Origin: an uncultured Clostridia bacterium
Lineage (GTDB): Bacteria; Bacillota; Clostridia; Christensenellales; UBA1242
NCBI GenBank assembly: GCA_934747885.1
Contig: CAKVHE010000001.1
Location: forward strand, 372,001 to 436,000
Reading direction: 5' to 3'
Length of the DNA stretch: 64,000 bases
The first letter of the stretch is position 1. Each line of letters opens with the position of its first letter. The notes under the pieces are model-generated. The model saw only the letters and a program-made list of their open reading frames with translations. It had not been told where the DNA came from and did no database searches. The position numbers were made by a program, and so were the translations under genes. Below are positions 44,679 to 51,884 of this stretch, piece by piece.

Positions 44679-44921
44679 TTATTCTTCTACCTTTGTCTCT
44701 TGTTTTTTGTTCTTACCTTTAATTTTGTCAATAAGTCCAAATTTTTTATTTATATCAAATAAAGCAACTAAAACCCAAGGAATAATTGCTACACAAATAT
44801 AAAAAGCCTTGGCGTTAAATTTGTCGTTTATGTACCAAATTATTTTAGTTCCAAATTCAAAGCCAACATATTGAAATAATATAACAAAAATGTTTCTTAA
44901 CCAATAATTTATTTTTTCCAT
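44679..44921 (-). CDS. Small membrane protein of the element
   Basis: 80 residues from ATG 44921 (MEKINYWLRNIF), with AAGGAGAAAATT upstream. Two hydrophobic segments (about 8-30 and 37-54) and a Lys/Glu-rich cytosolic tail. No family recognised. It lies between the repressor and integrase genes and reads with them, so a lysogeny-associated or superinfection-exclusion role is possible. Confidence 0.75.
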   Translation of the reverse strand: MEKINYWLRNIFVILFQYVGFEFGTKIIWYINDKFNAKAFYICVAIIPWVLVALFDINKKFGLIDKIKGKNKKQETKVEE

Positions 44922-44931
44922 AATTTTCTCC

Positions 44932-45243
44932 TTAGTTTTGACTTGCAAGCAGACCCGACATATAAGCAACTGCTTTTATTAGATTTATCTGGTTTAGTTC
45001 TTTTAGTAAGTTTATTGCACTTGTCTGCTCTGGATTTAAATAACCAAAGTCGTTTTGCCATTCTCTACCAACGAGAAAATCTAGCGAAACATTATAATAA
45101 TCTGCTAACTTTTTAAGAGTTTCTAAATTTGGTTCGCTTGTTTCTCTTTCGTAACCGTTATAAGTAGAATTGGCAACATTCAATAATTGAGCTATTTCGT
45201 ATTGATTTTTAGAGTTTTCAATCCTTAATTTTTTTAAATTCAT
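44932..45243 (-). CDS. XRE-family repressor
   Basis: 103 residues from ATG 45243 (MNLKKLRIEN), with GGAGGTGC upstream. Helix-turn-helix of Cro/CI type: NQYEIAQLLNVANSTYNGYERE, SEPNLETLKKLADYYNVSLDFLVG. The C-terminus (INLLKELNQINLIKAVAYM) may mediate dimerisation; no peptidase domain is present. It is divergent from the early genes across a promoter that contains a palindrome, the expected layout of a lysogeny switch. It probably represses both directions. Confidence 0.92.
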   Translation of the reverse strand: MNLKKLRIENSKNQYEIAQLLNVANSTYNGYERETSEPNLETLKKLADYYNVSLDFLVGREWQNDFGYLNPEQTSAINLLKELNQINLIKAVAYMSGLLASQN

Positions 45244-45315
45244 TTTTTTTAGCACCTCCTATGCCTTTAATTATAAGGAATTTTAAAAAATTTTCAAGAT
45301 AAGTATATTTTTTGT

Positions 45316-45345
45316 TTTACATTTACGATTTAATCGTGTTATAAT
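45316..45345 (+). promoter_or_regulatory. Early promoter with embedded operator
   Basis: TTTACA (45316-45321), 18-nt spacer, TATAAT (45340-45345). The spacer holds the perfect palindrome ACGATTTAATCGT (45325-45337), a likely repressor operator. The repressor promoter (TATAAT complement near 45270) lies back to back. Confidence 0.7.
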
Positions 45346-45386
45346 ACAACCACCTGCGAGATGCTCGTACAAAAAAGGAGTTATTT

Positions 45387-45578
45387 ATGAAGAAAAAAAG
45401 AAAAATTTATGTTTATTTAATTACTAGAAATGATAACTATCAATTACCATTGGGCTGTTTTGACACAATCAAACAGTGCGCAACATTTTTAAATACATTA
45501 CCAATTACTTGCGCCCAATCTGTCTATCGAAAAACAGCAGTTAGAGGCGAATATCTAATTTTTAAAGTTAAAATTTAG
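45387..45578 (+). CDS. Small early protein
   Basis: 63 residues with AAAGGAGTTATTT upstream. The pattern KIYVYLITRNDNYQLPLGCFD, then a short helix with CATFLNTLP and a final beta strand, matches a class of small proteins common in Gram-positive mobile elements. No function known. First gene after the early promoter. Confidence 0.78.
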   Translation: MKKKRKIYVYLITRNDNYQLPLGCFDTIKQCATFLNTLPITCAQSVYRKTAVRGEYLIFKVKI

Positions 45579-45588
45579 GGTGGTAAGT

Positions 45589-45726
45589 ATGGACATTAAA
45601 AAAATCAAATATGTGGTTATAACCAACAAATCAATTTATTATTTTGATAATTTTAGCGATTATAAGCAAAAAGTTTATTGTTTGGCTGTTTTATATATCC
45701 CTTTTATTAGTTTTAGAAAAATTTAA
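45589..45726 (+). CDS. Small hypothetical protein, overlaps 76-bp repeat
   Basis: 45 residues (MDIKKIKYVVIT...). The GGTGG-type site upstream is weak. The 3' 70 nt are the first copy of a direct repeat whose second copy (46202-46277) carries a stop in the translated frame. It may be a short gene or a remnant. Confidence 0.45.
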   Translation: MDIKKIKYVVITNKSIYYFDNFSDYKQKVYCLAVLYIPFISFRKI

Positions 45727-45731
45727 ATGCT
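45656..45731 (+). repeat. 76-bp direct repeat, copy 1
   Basis: Matches 46202-46277 with about four differences. The interval between copies holds the gene at 45861. Confidence 0.85.
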
Positions 45732-45860
45732 GACTTCACTAACTACAATGAAGAACATAACATTTTGCAATACTGGAAGACAACAGTGTCAAAAATTGTA
45801 TTGATAAGGTTTCATTCCTTTATCGCAAAAAGAAATTGAAGAATTAGGAGATATATTTTA

Positions 45861-46169
45861 ATGAAGAATAAACAATTTTTTGGTTTATGTTCTTATTACA
45901 TATATAAAGTTAAAATCAAATATCGTAGTCATTATTACTGTTTCACTGATTTTGAAGGTGATGGTGTTTTTGAAAATGACAATAGTGTTAAACTAAAAAC
46001 ATTAAGTGGAGTTGAACTATTAAAAATGTTTTCTGAACACTTAATTGATAAAGAATTATGGGATTTTACAACGGATGGTAAAACTTTTCATTTTGGAATG
46101 TTTACACCAACAAATGGTTCGACCCGTGATTTTGATTATACAATTTTAGAAGAAAGGTATGGTAAATAA
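45861..46169 (+). CDS. Hypothetical protein of the element
   Basis: 102 residues, soluble, with TTAGGAGATAT upstream. Aromatic-rich start (YYIYKVKIKYRSHYYCFTDFEGDG) and acidic C-terminal half. No family recognised. It lies between the two copies of the 76-bp repeat and probably arrived by, or was flanked through, that duplication. Confidence 0.72.
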   Translation: MKNKQFFGLCSYYIYKVKIKYRSHYYCFTDFEGDGVFENDNSVKLKTLSGVELLKMFSEHLIDKELWDFTTDGKTFHFGMFTPTNGSTRDFDYTILEERYGK

Positions 46170-46171
46170 TT

Positions 46172-46231
46172 ATGGAAGAATTTATAAATAGTTCTGACTT
46201 TGCGACTATAAGCAAAAAGTTTATTGTTTAG
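46172..46231 (+). pseudogene. 19-codon fragment running into repeat copy 2
   Basis: ATG 46172 opens MEEFINSSDF and hits TAG inside the second repeat copy. It reads the repeat in a different frame from the gene at 45589. Probably a decayed gene end. Confidence 0.4.
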
Positions 46232-46277
46232 CCGTTTTATATATCCCTTTTATTAGTTTTAGAAAAATTTAAATGGT
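46202..46277 (+). repeat. 76-bp direct repeat, copy 2
   Basis: Second copy of 45656-45731. Confidence 0.85.
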
Positions 46278-46305
46278 GGCGACCACATACGCAAAGGAGA
46301 AAACT

Positions 46306-46599
46306 ATGGAAAAAACAAAAAATTATGAATTAAAGGAAAACGAAATTGTTCGCAAGGCATATTACCTTGGTCACAAAAAAGTTCAAGGCAAAAAAGACCC
46401 GTCTAAGCAATTTTGTTTTGTAGACTTGCTTTTCGTAAACAATATCGGACTAGAAAATGAATATCACACAATCACATCCGCGTTTTGTGATATAGAAAAC
46501 GAACCTCAAAACATTACTCGTTTGTCACAAGTAGATTGTTTGTTTGAACAAGGCGCAGACCCAACCCGTCCAGCACGCTTTGTTAAAATTTTAGGTTAA
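46306..46599 (+). CDS. Candidate ssDNA-binding protein (pV-like position)
   Basis: 97 residues from ATG 46306 (MEKTKNYELKEN), with AAAGGAGAAAA upstream. Small, beta-rich, with KQFCFVDLLFV and a terminal ARFVKIL strand. Size and place, just ahead of the coat genes, match the gene V-type ssDNA-binding protein of filamentous phages; the sequence itself gives no recognisable match, so the role is an inference. Confidence 0.6.
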   Translation: MEKTKNYELKENEIVRKAYYLGHKKVQGKKDPSKQFCFVDLLFVNNIGLENEYHTITSAFCDIENEPQNITRLSQVDCLFEQGADPTRPARFVKILG

Positions 46600-46608
46600 G
46601 GAGTTAAT

Positions 46609-46764
46609 ATGTTTGCAACAGTTTATCTAGCCAATATTTTCGCAATGGCCACAGTCGTTTTAGTTTTTGTTTTAGTTGTTGGGCATAAGAAGAAAAAACA
46701 ATTAAAAGAGTTATCAAAATTCGGCAATGTTTCGGAAAAAGACGAAACCCCAAACGCCGAATAG
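46609..46764 (+). CDS. Small single-pass membrane protein (minor coat candidate)
   Basis: 51 residues, TAAGGAGTTAAT upstream. One membrane segment (about 5-25), then GHKKKKQLKE and an acidic end. Size and location resemble the pVII/pIX or coat-type genes next to gene VIII. Not recognised by sequence. Confidence 0.7.
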   Translation: MFATVYLANIFAMATVVLVFVLVVGHKKKKQLKELSKFGNVSEKDETPNAE

Positions 46765-46791
46765 ATAAAAATTTTAAAGGGGGACACGCAA

Positions 46792-47007
46792 TTGAATACC
46801 GTTATCACTAATTTATTCAGTGGTTTTTCTGAAACCATTAAAGGTATGGCTGGCGGTTTGAAAACTGGGTTTCTTCAACTTTTTTACGAAGACCCAACCG
46901 CTACCGAAAAAGTTGTAAGTGAACTGGCACAATTCGGTTTTGTTATGGTCGGTGTGGCTATGGCAATTGGTATTGTCTATTCACTATTAAGACTAATCAA
47001 AGTTTAG
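46792..47007 (+). CDS. Putative major coat protein (pVIII-like)
   Basis: 71 residues from a TTG start with a GGGGGAC site 9 nt upstream. No signal peptide is evident. An amphipathic N-terminal half (LFSGFSETIKGMAGGLKTGF) is followed by acidic residues, one membrane helix (FGFVMVGVAMAIGIVYSLL) and a basic end RLIKV: the charge plan of filamentous phage major coats. A strong terminator follows directly, as after gene VIII in Ff phages. Assignment is by architecture. Confidence 0.7.
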   Translation: MNTVITNLFSGFSETIKGMAGGLKTGFLQLFYEDPTATEKVVSELAQFGFVMVGVAMAIGIVYSLLRLIKV

Positions 47008-47016
47008 TCTTTAATT

Positions 47017-47044
47017 AAAAAAGGGCTAATAAGCCCTTTTTTTA
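47017..47044 (+). terminator. Central terminator after the coat gene
   Basis: Stem AAAAAGGGCT / AGCCCTTTTT with AATA loop and T-run, 12 nt before the next gene's ribosome site. It sits where Ff phages place the terminator between genes VIII and III. Confidence 0.93.
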
Positions 47045-47055
47045 TAGGAGAAATT

Positions 47056-48801
47056 ATGAAAAATTTTATCTTTTCCGTTTGTTTGGCGTTTTTTTTAGCT
47101 CTCGCTTCGTTTACAAGTGTGAGTTTATTAAATTTTAGAGTATCACAAGCAAAAGAAACCACTATTAAATTTGAAGATACTATAGTTACAACAGCTTATA
47201 ACGATGGTTCTAACTATTATTTTGCTAAAAAAGGTAATATTAGTTATTCCGGAAGCACTGGCGGTTCATTGCTGTATGGTCTGAGCGAAAGTGAGTTTTT
47301 AAGCAATTTAACTCTTAGCTTATCTCAAACTTATAAATTATTAAATAAAAATACTACCGTTACCTTGGATAACGCGACTTTTAGTATAAACAGTTTTAGT
47401 GTTACAAAGCAAGGTTTTAGTAGTGCTACAACTTACACTGTCAATTTTAATATAGATTATGAGATAATTCAAACCAAAGCAATTTTAGCTAGTAATACAA
47501 ATTTTTTTGATAATTTAGAAGACGTAACCATTAAATTGGTATTTACTTCTGGCTTAAAAAGTGCCACCTGGACTGAAAGCACGGATGGTTTATCAATAAC
47601 TATGGAAAATAAGCTATTTAATATTAGCTATTACGATTTTGAAGGCGGAATTTTACTCTCAAGTGAAGACCTTGAATATTATATGGTTCCAACTTATCCT
47701 GTGACGCCAACCCGAAACGGCTATACTTTTCAAGGCTGGTCACAAACTATTGACCATATTACCGCAAATGTCATTATTTATGGAACCTGGCAAATACAAA
47801 CTTTTACTGTCAGTTATTATGATTATGAAGGTGGAAGTTTATTAAAATCAGAAACTGTAAATTATGGCGATAATTCCACCGCCCCAGCCACGCCAACTCG
47901 CGCCGGACACGAATGGCTAGGCTGGTCAACCGCCGCTAATAATGTTACAGCTGATTTAAATATTTATGGTCTTTGGGAGAAAACTTTATTTAAAGTTGAT
48001 TTTTACGACTTTGAAGGTGGTACTTTGTTACAATCTGATTATGTAGAAGCCGGCGCTATCCTTACCGCACCTAAAACTCCTGAACGCTATGGTTATATTT
48101 GGTTAGGCTGGTCTACAACCGACTATTTATCAGTCACTGGAGATTTGATAGTTTATGGAACCTGGCAAATAAAAACCTATAATGTTTATTTTTACGACTA
48201 CGACGGTGGTAGTTTATTAAAAACAGAAACCGTAAATTATTGCGATGGCGCCACGGCCCCTATAACTCCAACCCGAACCGGCTACGAATGGTTAGGCTGG
48301 TCATGCGATTTTAATTACATTACTGGTGATTTAGTAGTTTATGGCACCTGGCAAGTTAAAACTTGTGTAATTTCTTTTTACGACTACGACGGCGGTAATT
48401 TATTAGCTACATCTATTTATAACTATGGTGCTAAAGTTATTTTGCCGGAAACGCCAACCCGAACCGGCTATATTTGGCAAGGCTGGTCAAAAAATATTAC
48501 TTATGCTACCGAAAATATGACCGTTTATGGACTTTGGGAAAAAGATTTGAATTACTTTAATGGCTACGCAAAAGGCCTCGAAGACGGCTATAAAAATGGC
48601 TATAACGATTGTAAAAACACCTTAGACAACAGCGAAGCTAACAGTAAACTTAGCACTTTGATTTTTGCAATCTTTGACGCACCTTTTAATGTGGTGAGAA
48701 ACGCCTTAAATTTTGAACTTTTCGGTATCAACCTTACTAACTTTATTTTGACAATTTTTAGCCTGATTTTACTCGCTTGGGTAATTGGTAAATTGTTATA
48801 G
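47056..48801 (+). CDS. Putative adsorption protein (pIII-like) with five InlB-type repeats
   Basis: 581 residues. A signal peptide (about 1-32, ending RVSQAKE) opens an Ig-like region to about residue 190. Five repeats of about 58 residues follow (about 190-495), each with the Listeria-Bacteroides pattern: YYDYEGGSLL, then a P.TPTR.GY..LGWS core, then VYGTW. A helical linker (YAKGLEDGYKNGYNDCKN) and a terminal membrane segment (LTNFILTIFSLILLAWVI) anchor the chain. This N-out, C-anchored plan and the place after the central terminator match the pIII adsorption protein. A GGAGAAATT site precedes the start. Receptor binding by the repeats is inferred. Confidence 0.82.
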   Translation: MKNFIFSVCLAFFLALASFTSVSLLNFRVSQAKETTIKFEDTIVTTAYNDGSNYYFAKKGNISYSGSTGGSLLYGLSESEFLSNLTLSLSQTYKLLNKNTTVTLDNATFSINSFSVTKQGFSSATTYTVNFNIDYEIIQTKAILASNTNFFDNLEDVTIKLVFTSGLKSATWTESTDGLSITMENKLFNISYYDFEGGILLSSEDLEYYMVPTYPVTPTRNGYTFQGWSQTIDHITANVIIYGTWQIQTFTVSYYDYEGGSLLKSETVNYGDNSTAPATPTRAGHEWLGWSTAANNVTADLNIYGLWEKTLFKVDFYDFEGGTLLQSDYVEAGAILTAPKTPERYGYIWLGWSTTDYLSVTGDLIVYGTWQIKTYNVYFYDYDGGSLLKTETVNYCDGATAPITPTRTGYEWLGWSCDFNYITGDLVVYGTWQVKTCVISFYDYDGGNLLATSIYNYGAKVILPETPTRTGYIWQGWSKNITYATENMTVYGLWEKDLNYFNGYAKGLEDGYKNGYNDCKNTLDNSEANSKLSTLIFAIFDAPFNVVRNALNFELFGINLTNFILTIFSLILLAWVIGKLL

Positions 48802-48809
48802 GAGCTCAT

Positions 48810-49025
48810 ATGAAATTATATGATTTTATTTTGAACTATTTTATAAGCATCTTTATTGATACAAAGGCACTTTCTACGCCAATTTCTTTTTTAAACTGTA
48901 CGATTTTGGATGTTTTCAATATCTTATTTATTTGTAGTTTGTCTTTCGTGATTATCTATTGTTTTATTATTTTACCTTTTAAATTTTTAAAACGAATTGC
49001 CGGAGGAACCAAACGTGCAAAATAA
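48810..49025 (+). CDS. Small membrane protein of the virion module
   Basis: 71 residues, ATAGGAGCTCAT upstream. Mostly hydrophobic, two membrane segments (about 8-22 and 35-57) and a basic end KRIAGGTKRAK. It overlaps the next gene's start by 11 nt. Possibly a minor coat or export partner; not recognised by sequence. Confidence 0.72.
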   Translation: MKLYDFILNYFISIFIDTKALSTPISFLNCTILDVFNILFICSLSFVIIYCFIILPFKFLKRIAGGTKRAK

Positions 49026-49440
49026 GTTTTTAATTTTTCTTCTTTGCTTTGTTTTTATAATTGGCGTTTTTACTTTTCAGGCAACAAACTATAATTTTAG
49101 CTTGGAGAGTTATTTAACCGATGTATCCAATTTGGACGAAGCACCGCAGTTTCCTAATTTCAAATTTACAGCGATTAACAAAGTAACTGACACGATTGAA
49201 GACCTTGACGAGTCTATAAGCGATACCAATAGTTTAATTAAGAAAGTATACTATGGTATCCAAAAAATTTGGTTATATATAGGTTACGTTTTCGCTCTTT
49301 TGTATGATTTAGTTTACTGGATAATCAATCTTTGTGTTTATTTGGTAAAAATGGTTATTTGGTTTATTAAACTAGTTTCTACTATTTTTATAAAGCCCAA
49401 AATTAGTGTCGACCAAAATTTTTACAATAATAATTGGTAG
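49015..49440 (+). CDS. pVI-like minor coat candidate
   Basis: 141 residues from GTG 49015, which has CCGGAGGAA about 5 nt upstream; the frame is open further back without a better site. An N-terminal hydrophobic segment resembles a signal (FLIFLLCFVFIIGVFTF), then a helical acidic region (DTIEDLDESISDTNSLI), then long hydrophobic C-terminal stretches (about 85-128). Position between the adsorption gene and the pI ATPase is that of gene VI. Function by position only. Confidence 0.7.
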   Translation: MQNKFLIFLLCFVFIIGVFTFQATNYNFSLESYLTDVSNLDEAPQFPNFKFTAINKVTDTIEDLDESISDTNSLIKKVYYGIQKIWLYIGYVFALLYDLVYWIINLCVYLVKMVIWFIKLVSTIFIKPKISVDQNFYNNNW

Positions 49441-50433
49441 GTGACTATGAGTTTATTATTTATTATTATTGCTTTAGCCTTATTTTTTATTTGGCTATAC
49501 TTTTACAAAATTAAATATGATACCTTAATTGTTTTTACTGGTACTATGGGGTCTGGAAAAGACGTCAGTACTGTAAGTCTTGGCTTGAAGCTTTTAAATA
49601 AAAACCGCCGCAAAGTTAACCGCCACAACCGCTGGCTTTGGCTTATAAACAAATTTAAAGACCCTGATAAAAAAGCTTGTAAAAAGCCCTTGCCAATTCT
49701 TTATAGCAATTACCCTATTAGACTTAAATTTACTCGCTCGCGGTTTTTTACTTGGCTTTTAAATCGGTACTGGAATATGGCAAAAATCAATTATGAAGGC
49801 AGAGTTAAATACAATTGTCCTGAGTACGTCGACCGTTTAAAATTACAAGAATTGAAAATTACTAGTGACTATATAAAAGGTTATTCTGAGTTCTCTACCG
49901 AATTGACCCCTTCACATTTACTTTTACAAAAAAAAGTAGTTGAAAAATCTGTTACTATTTTAGGAGAAATTGGAAGTTTCGCCAACCAGTTTGAGTACAA
50001 CTATCCTAACGTACAAGGCGGACTTACCGAATTTATTAGGCTATACCGACATTATACAAAAGGCGGTTATTTAATTGCAAATGACCAATCTAGCAGCAAC
50101 ATAGTAAAGCCAATTCGTTGTCGAATTCCGACCGTTTATAACTTAATGCATTTTAAACGGTGGTTCTTTTTTTTCTATACCGTCAAAATAAGAGATATCT
50201 CTATTGGTGAGGACATTACAACTATTGAAGAAAATAATACCGAAGATAATATGCGAACAAAATTTGGAATTTTACCGCTTGGAAAATATGATACTTATTG
50301 CTACTCAGAGCGTTATAATTCGGTACCTTTTGCACCGGAAAATGTCTTTAATAAGTACAAACAAAATAATCTTATGCGTGTATCAAAAACTTTAGTAATA
50401 CCAAAAACAACTGGTGAAACTCGCTATAAATAA
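49441..50433 (+). CDS. Zot/pI-like assembly ATPase
   Basis: 330 residues. One N-terminal membrane segment (about 3-20), then a Zot-domain NTPase with Walker A TGTMGSGKDVSTVSL (about 36-50) and a likely Walker B region VTILGEIGSF near 178-187, followed by GGLTEFIRLYRHYTKGGYLIANDQ, which is typical of the family. pI powers filamentous virion extrusion. The membrane segment is at the N-terminus rather than near the C-terminus as in Ff pI, and no large external domain follows, which fits a single-membrane host with no secretin to dock. Start is GTGACTATG-adjacent. Confidence 0.88.
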   Translation: MTMSLLFIIIALALFFIWLYFYKIKYDTLIVFTGTMGSGKDVSTVSLGLKLLNKNRRKVNRHNRWLWLINKFKDPDKKACKKPLPILYSNYPIRLKFTRSRFFTWLLNRYWNMAKINYEGRVKYNCPEYVDRLKLQELKITSDYIKGYSEFSTELTPSHLLLQKKVVEKSVTILGEIGSFANQFEYNYPNVQGGLTEFIRLYRHYTKGGYLIANDQSSSNIVKPIRCRIPTVYNLMHFKRWFFFFYTVKIRDISIGEDITTIEENNTEDNMRTKFGILPLGKYDTYCYSERYNSVPFAPENVFNKYKQNNLMRVSKTLVIPKTTGETRYK

Positions 50434-50700
50434 CTTTATTATTTTTGCGAATAGCCTTTAAAACTTTTGTTTTAAAGGCTATACACAACGGCGCAAAAAT
50501 GCTTCAAGCTTTCAAAAAAAGTAACTCTTTTAGTAAAATTAAGTCGCAAGCCACTTGCTGACTGCAAATGCTGCAATTGCTTTGCGTTTATTCTCTTTTT
50601 TATATGCGGAGAGTGGGGCGGTGGCGGGAACGCCCCGCACCCCAGCGACCACGCAAGTGGTCGCTTCTGTATATATAATATAGAAACATTTGGGGTAAAT
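50434..50700. other. Hairpin-rich intergenic region, candidate origin/packaging signal
   Basis: Three strong inverted repeats lie between the pI and rep genes: AGCCTTTAAAAC / GTTTTAAAGGCT (50452-50479), GGGGCG / CGCCCC around 50616-50637, and GCGACCAC / GTGGTCGC around 50644-50664. Ff phages keep their origins and packaging hairpin in such a region. No pC194-type nick sequence could be pinned down by eye. A TATAAT lies just before rep. Confidence 0.5.
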
Positions 50701-51585
50701 ATGTTAAAATATTCACAACTAAAAAGTTTAAAAAAATTTAGTTTGCAAACTGTTATACCAGCACTAGAAAAAGCTGGTTATAGCAAAAAAGCAACAATGC
50801 TATATTATTGCGGAACGCAAAAGCACTTGGCTCTTTGTCAAGGTTGTCACAGCGTCTACTTTAATGGCGCAAATACTTGCAAAGACCGATTTTGTCCAAT
50901 TTGCAACAAAAAACGTAGTTTGCTATATCTTGCCAAAATTTACCCTATTCTGGCTGATTTGCTCGACAAGGGATATTATATCAATATCATTAACTACACC
51001 ATCAAGGATACCGAAAATTTAAAGCAAGGCATAGATACGTTACAACGTTCTTTTAGAATGTTGACCCACGATGATAAAGTATACCGAAAAAAATATAAAG
51101 AGTCCTTTGTCGGAGGTATTAAGTCGTTAGAAATAAAGACCGGCAAAAACTCCGGTCTTTGGCATCCACACTTCCATAGCATAGTAGTTAAAAAGAAAAA
51201 CACAAAAGACTTTGATTGGCTAAAGGAAGCTTGGGAAACTTGTACCAGCAAAATTGCTGGTACCAACGAAAAAATTGGTAGTGTTTGGTTAAAAGGTTTC
51301 AGTTCGAAAAACAAAACCAAGTTATTAAAGTCAGTTCTTGAAACTCTAAAGTATATAACCAAATTCGATTGGGATGTTACAGAAAAAGTTTCTGAACTTG
51401 TAGAAACTTTGTCAGGCGTTAGAACTATCAATACTTATGGTATTTTGCGAGGTCTCCAACCCGCCGAAAAAGATTTGGATAAATCTATTGAAGATATCAC
51501 AAATATTGTTTGTAAAATTTGTGGATCCACAAATTTCGTTACTTTTGACGCTGAAAATGATTATATAAATATAGAAGATTTTTAG
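50701..51585 (+). CDS. Rolling-circle replication initiator, Rep_1 (pC194/pUB110) type
   Basis: 294 residues. A Cys-rich zinc-like region (CQGCHSV...CKDRFCPICNKKRSLLY, about residues 41-76) leads to the HUH motif HPHFHSIVV (about 157-165) and the region with the catalytic Tyr, VLETLKYITKF (about 219-229). The C-terminus has an extra CKICGS pair. Such Reps nick the double-strand origin for plasmid rolling-circle replication; here the gene would replicate a filamentous phage genome. Reads toward attR. Confidence 0.9.
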   Translation: MLKYSQLKSLKKFSLQTVIPALEKAGYSKKATMLYYCGTQKHLALCQGCHSVYFNGANTCKDRFCPICNKKRSLLYLAKIYPILADLLDKGYYINIINYTIKDTENLKQGIDTLQRSFRMLTHDDKVYRKKYKESFVGGIKSLEIKTGKNSGLWHPHFHSIVVKKKNTKDFDWLKEAWETCTSKIAGTNEKIGSVWLKGFSSKNKTKLLKSVLETLKYITKFDWDVTEKVSELVETLSGVRTINTYGILRGLQPAEKDLDKSIEDITNIVCKICGSTNFVTFDAENDYINIEDF

Positions 51586-51593
51586 AAAATTTT

Positions 51594-51600
51594 AAGGGTA
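51594..51600. repeat. Right-end AAGGGTA site
   Basis: A single AAGGGTA matching the three left-end copies, 62 bp inside attR. Confidence 0.45.
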
Positions 51601-51661
51601 TAACAGATATAAAAAGCCTTAAACTCCTTTATTTTTCTAATGTTTTTAAATTTTCTTTTAC

Positions 51662-51708
51662 GCCTTACAAGCAGGCGGTCGTAGGTTCGAGCCCTACACT
51701 CTCCACCA
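51662..51708. repeat. Right attachment site (attR), 47-bp core
   Basis: Identical to the 3' part of tRNA-Val at 43389-43435; it is the displaced chromosomal end, not a tRNA gene. Confidence 0.95.
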
Positions 51709-51713
51709 AACAA

Positions 51714-51742
51714 AAACCAAACCTTGCGGTTTGGTTTTTTGT
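51714..51742 (+). terminator. Original tRNA-Val terminator, displaced
   Basis: Arms AACCAAACC / GGTTTGGTT followed by TTTT, 6-10 nt after attR. Confidence 0.85.
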
Positions 51743-51773
51743 TTGTATTTTTCTTTTTAATTTTTTCGTTTTT

Positions 51774-51842
51774 CTTAATTTTTTTAAATTCATCTTTTTA
51801 CCGCCTTTTCCGCCTTCAATTATACAGAATTTTAAGGTACTT
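51774..51842 (-). pseudogene. Remnant of a second XRE repressor gene start
   Basis: On the minus strand ATG 51793 opens MNLKKLR, with 20 of 20 bases (51774-51793) identical to the start of the prophage repressor, and the upstream region including ribosome site, TATAAT and AATTTTAA also aligns. After the seventh codon the sequence departs into low-complexity Lys codons and reaches attR. It is a scar of a related element. Confidence 0.75.
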
Positions 51843-51884
51843 GCCAATTTTAGCTAGTTATTAAGCAACTTAAACAAACTAAGT

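Larger units (their letters stand above)
43389..51661. mobile_element. Integrated filamentous phage (inovirus) prophage
   Basis: The element is bounded by a 47-bp direct repeat (43389-43435 and 51662-51708) of tRNA-Val 3' sequence. Reading inward: terminator, integrase arm-site repeats, tyrosine integrase, small membrane gene and XRE repressor leftward; then, rightward, early small genes, a putative DNA-binding gene, two small membrane (coat-type) genes, terminator, five-repeat surface protein, two small membrane genes, Zot/pI ATPase, hairpin-rich intergenic, and a rolling-circle Rep. The order coat, terminator, adsorption protein, pVI-like, pI is the M13/Ff plan. No secretin gene is present, as expected for a host without an outer membrane. 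Base use is more AT-rich than the flanks. Identification is from gene architecture; the coat assignments are inference. Confidence 0.85.

Noticed and set aside
48600..48809. Minus-strand frame of 69 codons
   Set aside because: Shadow of the repeat-protein gene's 3' end, no ribosome site.
49441..50433. FtsK/HerA-type conjugation ATPase
   Set aside because: The 330-residue Zot-like layout, single N-terminal anchor and neighbouring coat-type genes fit pI better; no relaxase or mating genes are present.
51662..51708. Second tRNA-Val gene
   Set aside because: Only the 3' 47 nt are present, without 5' half or promoter; it is attR.
51665..51847. 60-codon minus-strand frame
   Set aside because: It reads through attR and the repressor scar; only the first codons match a repressor.
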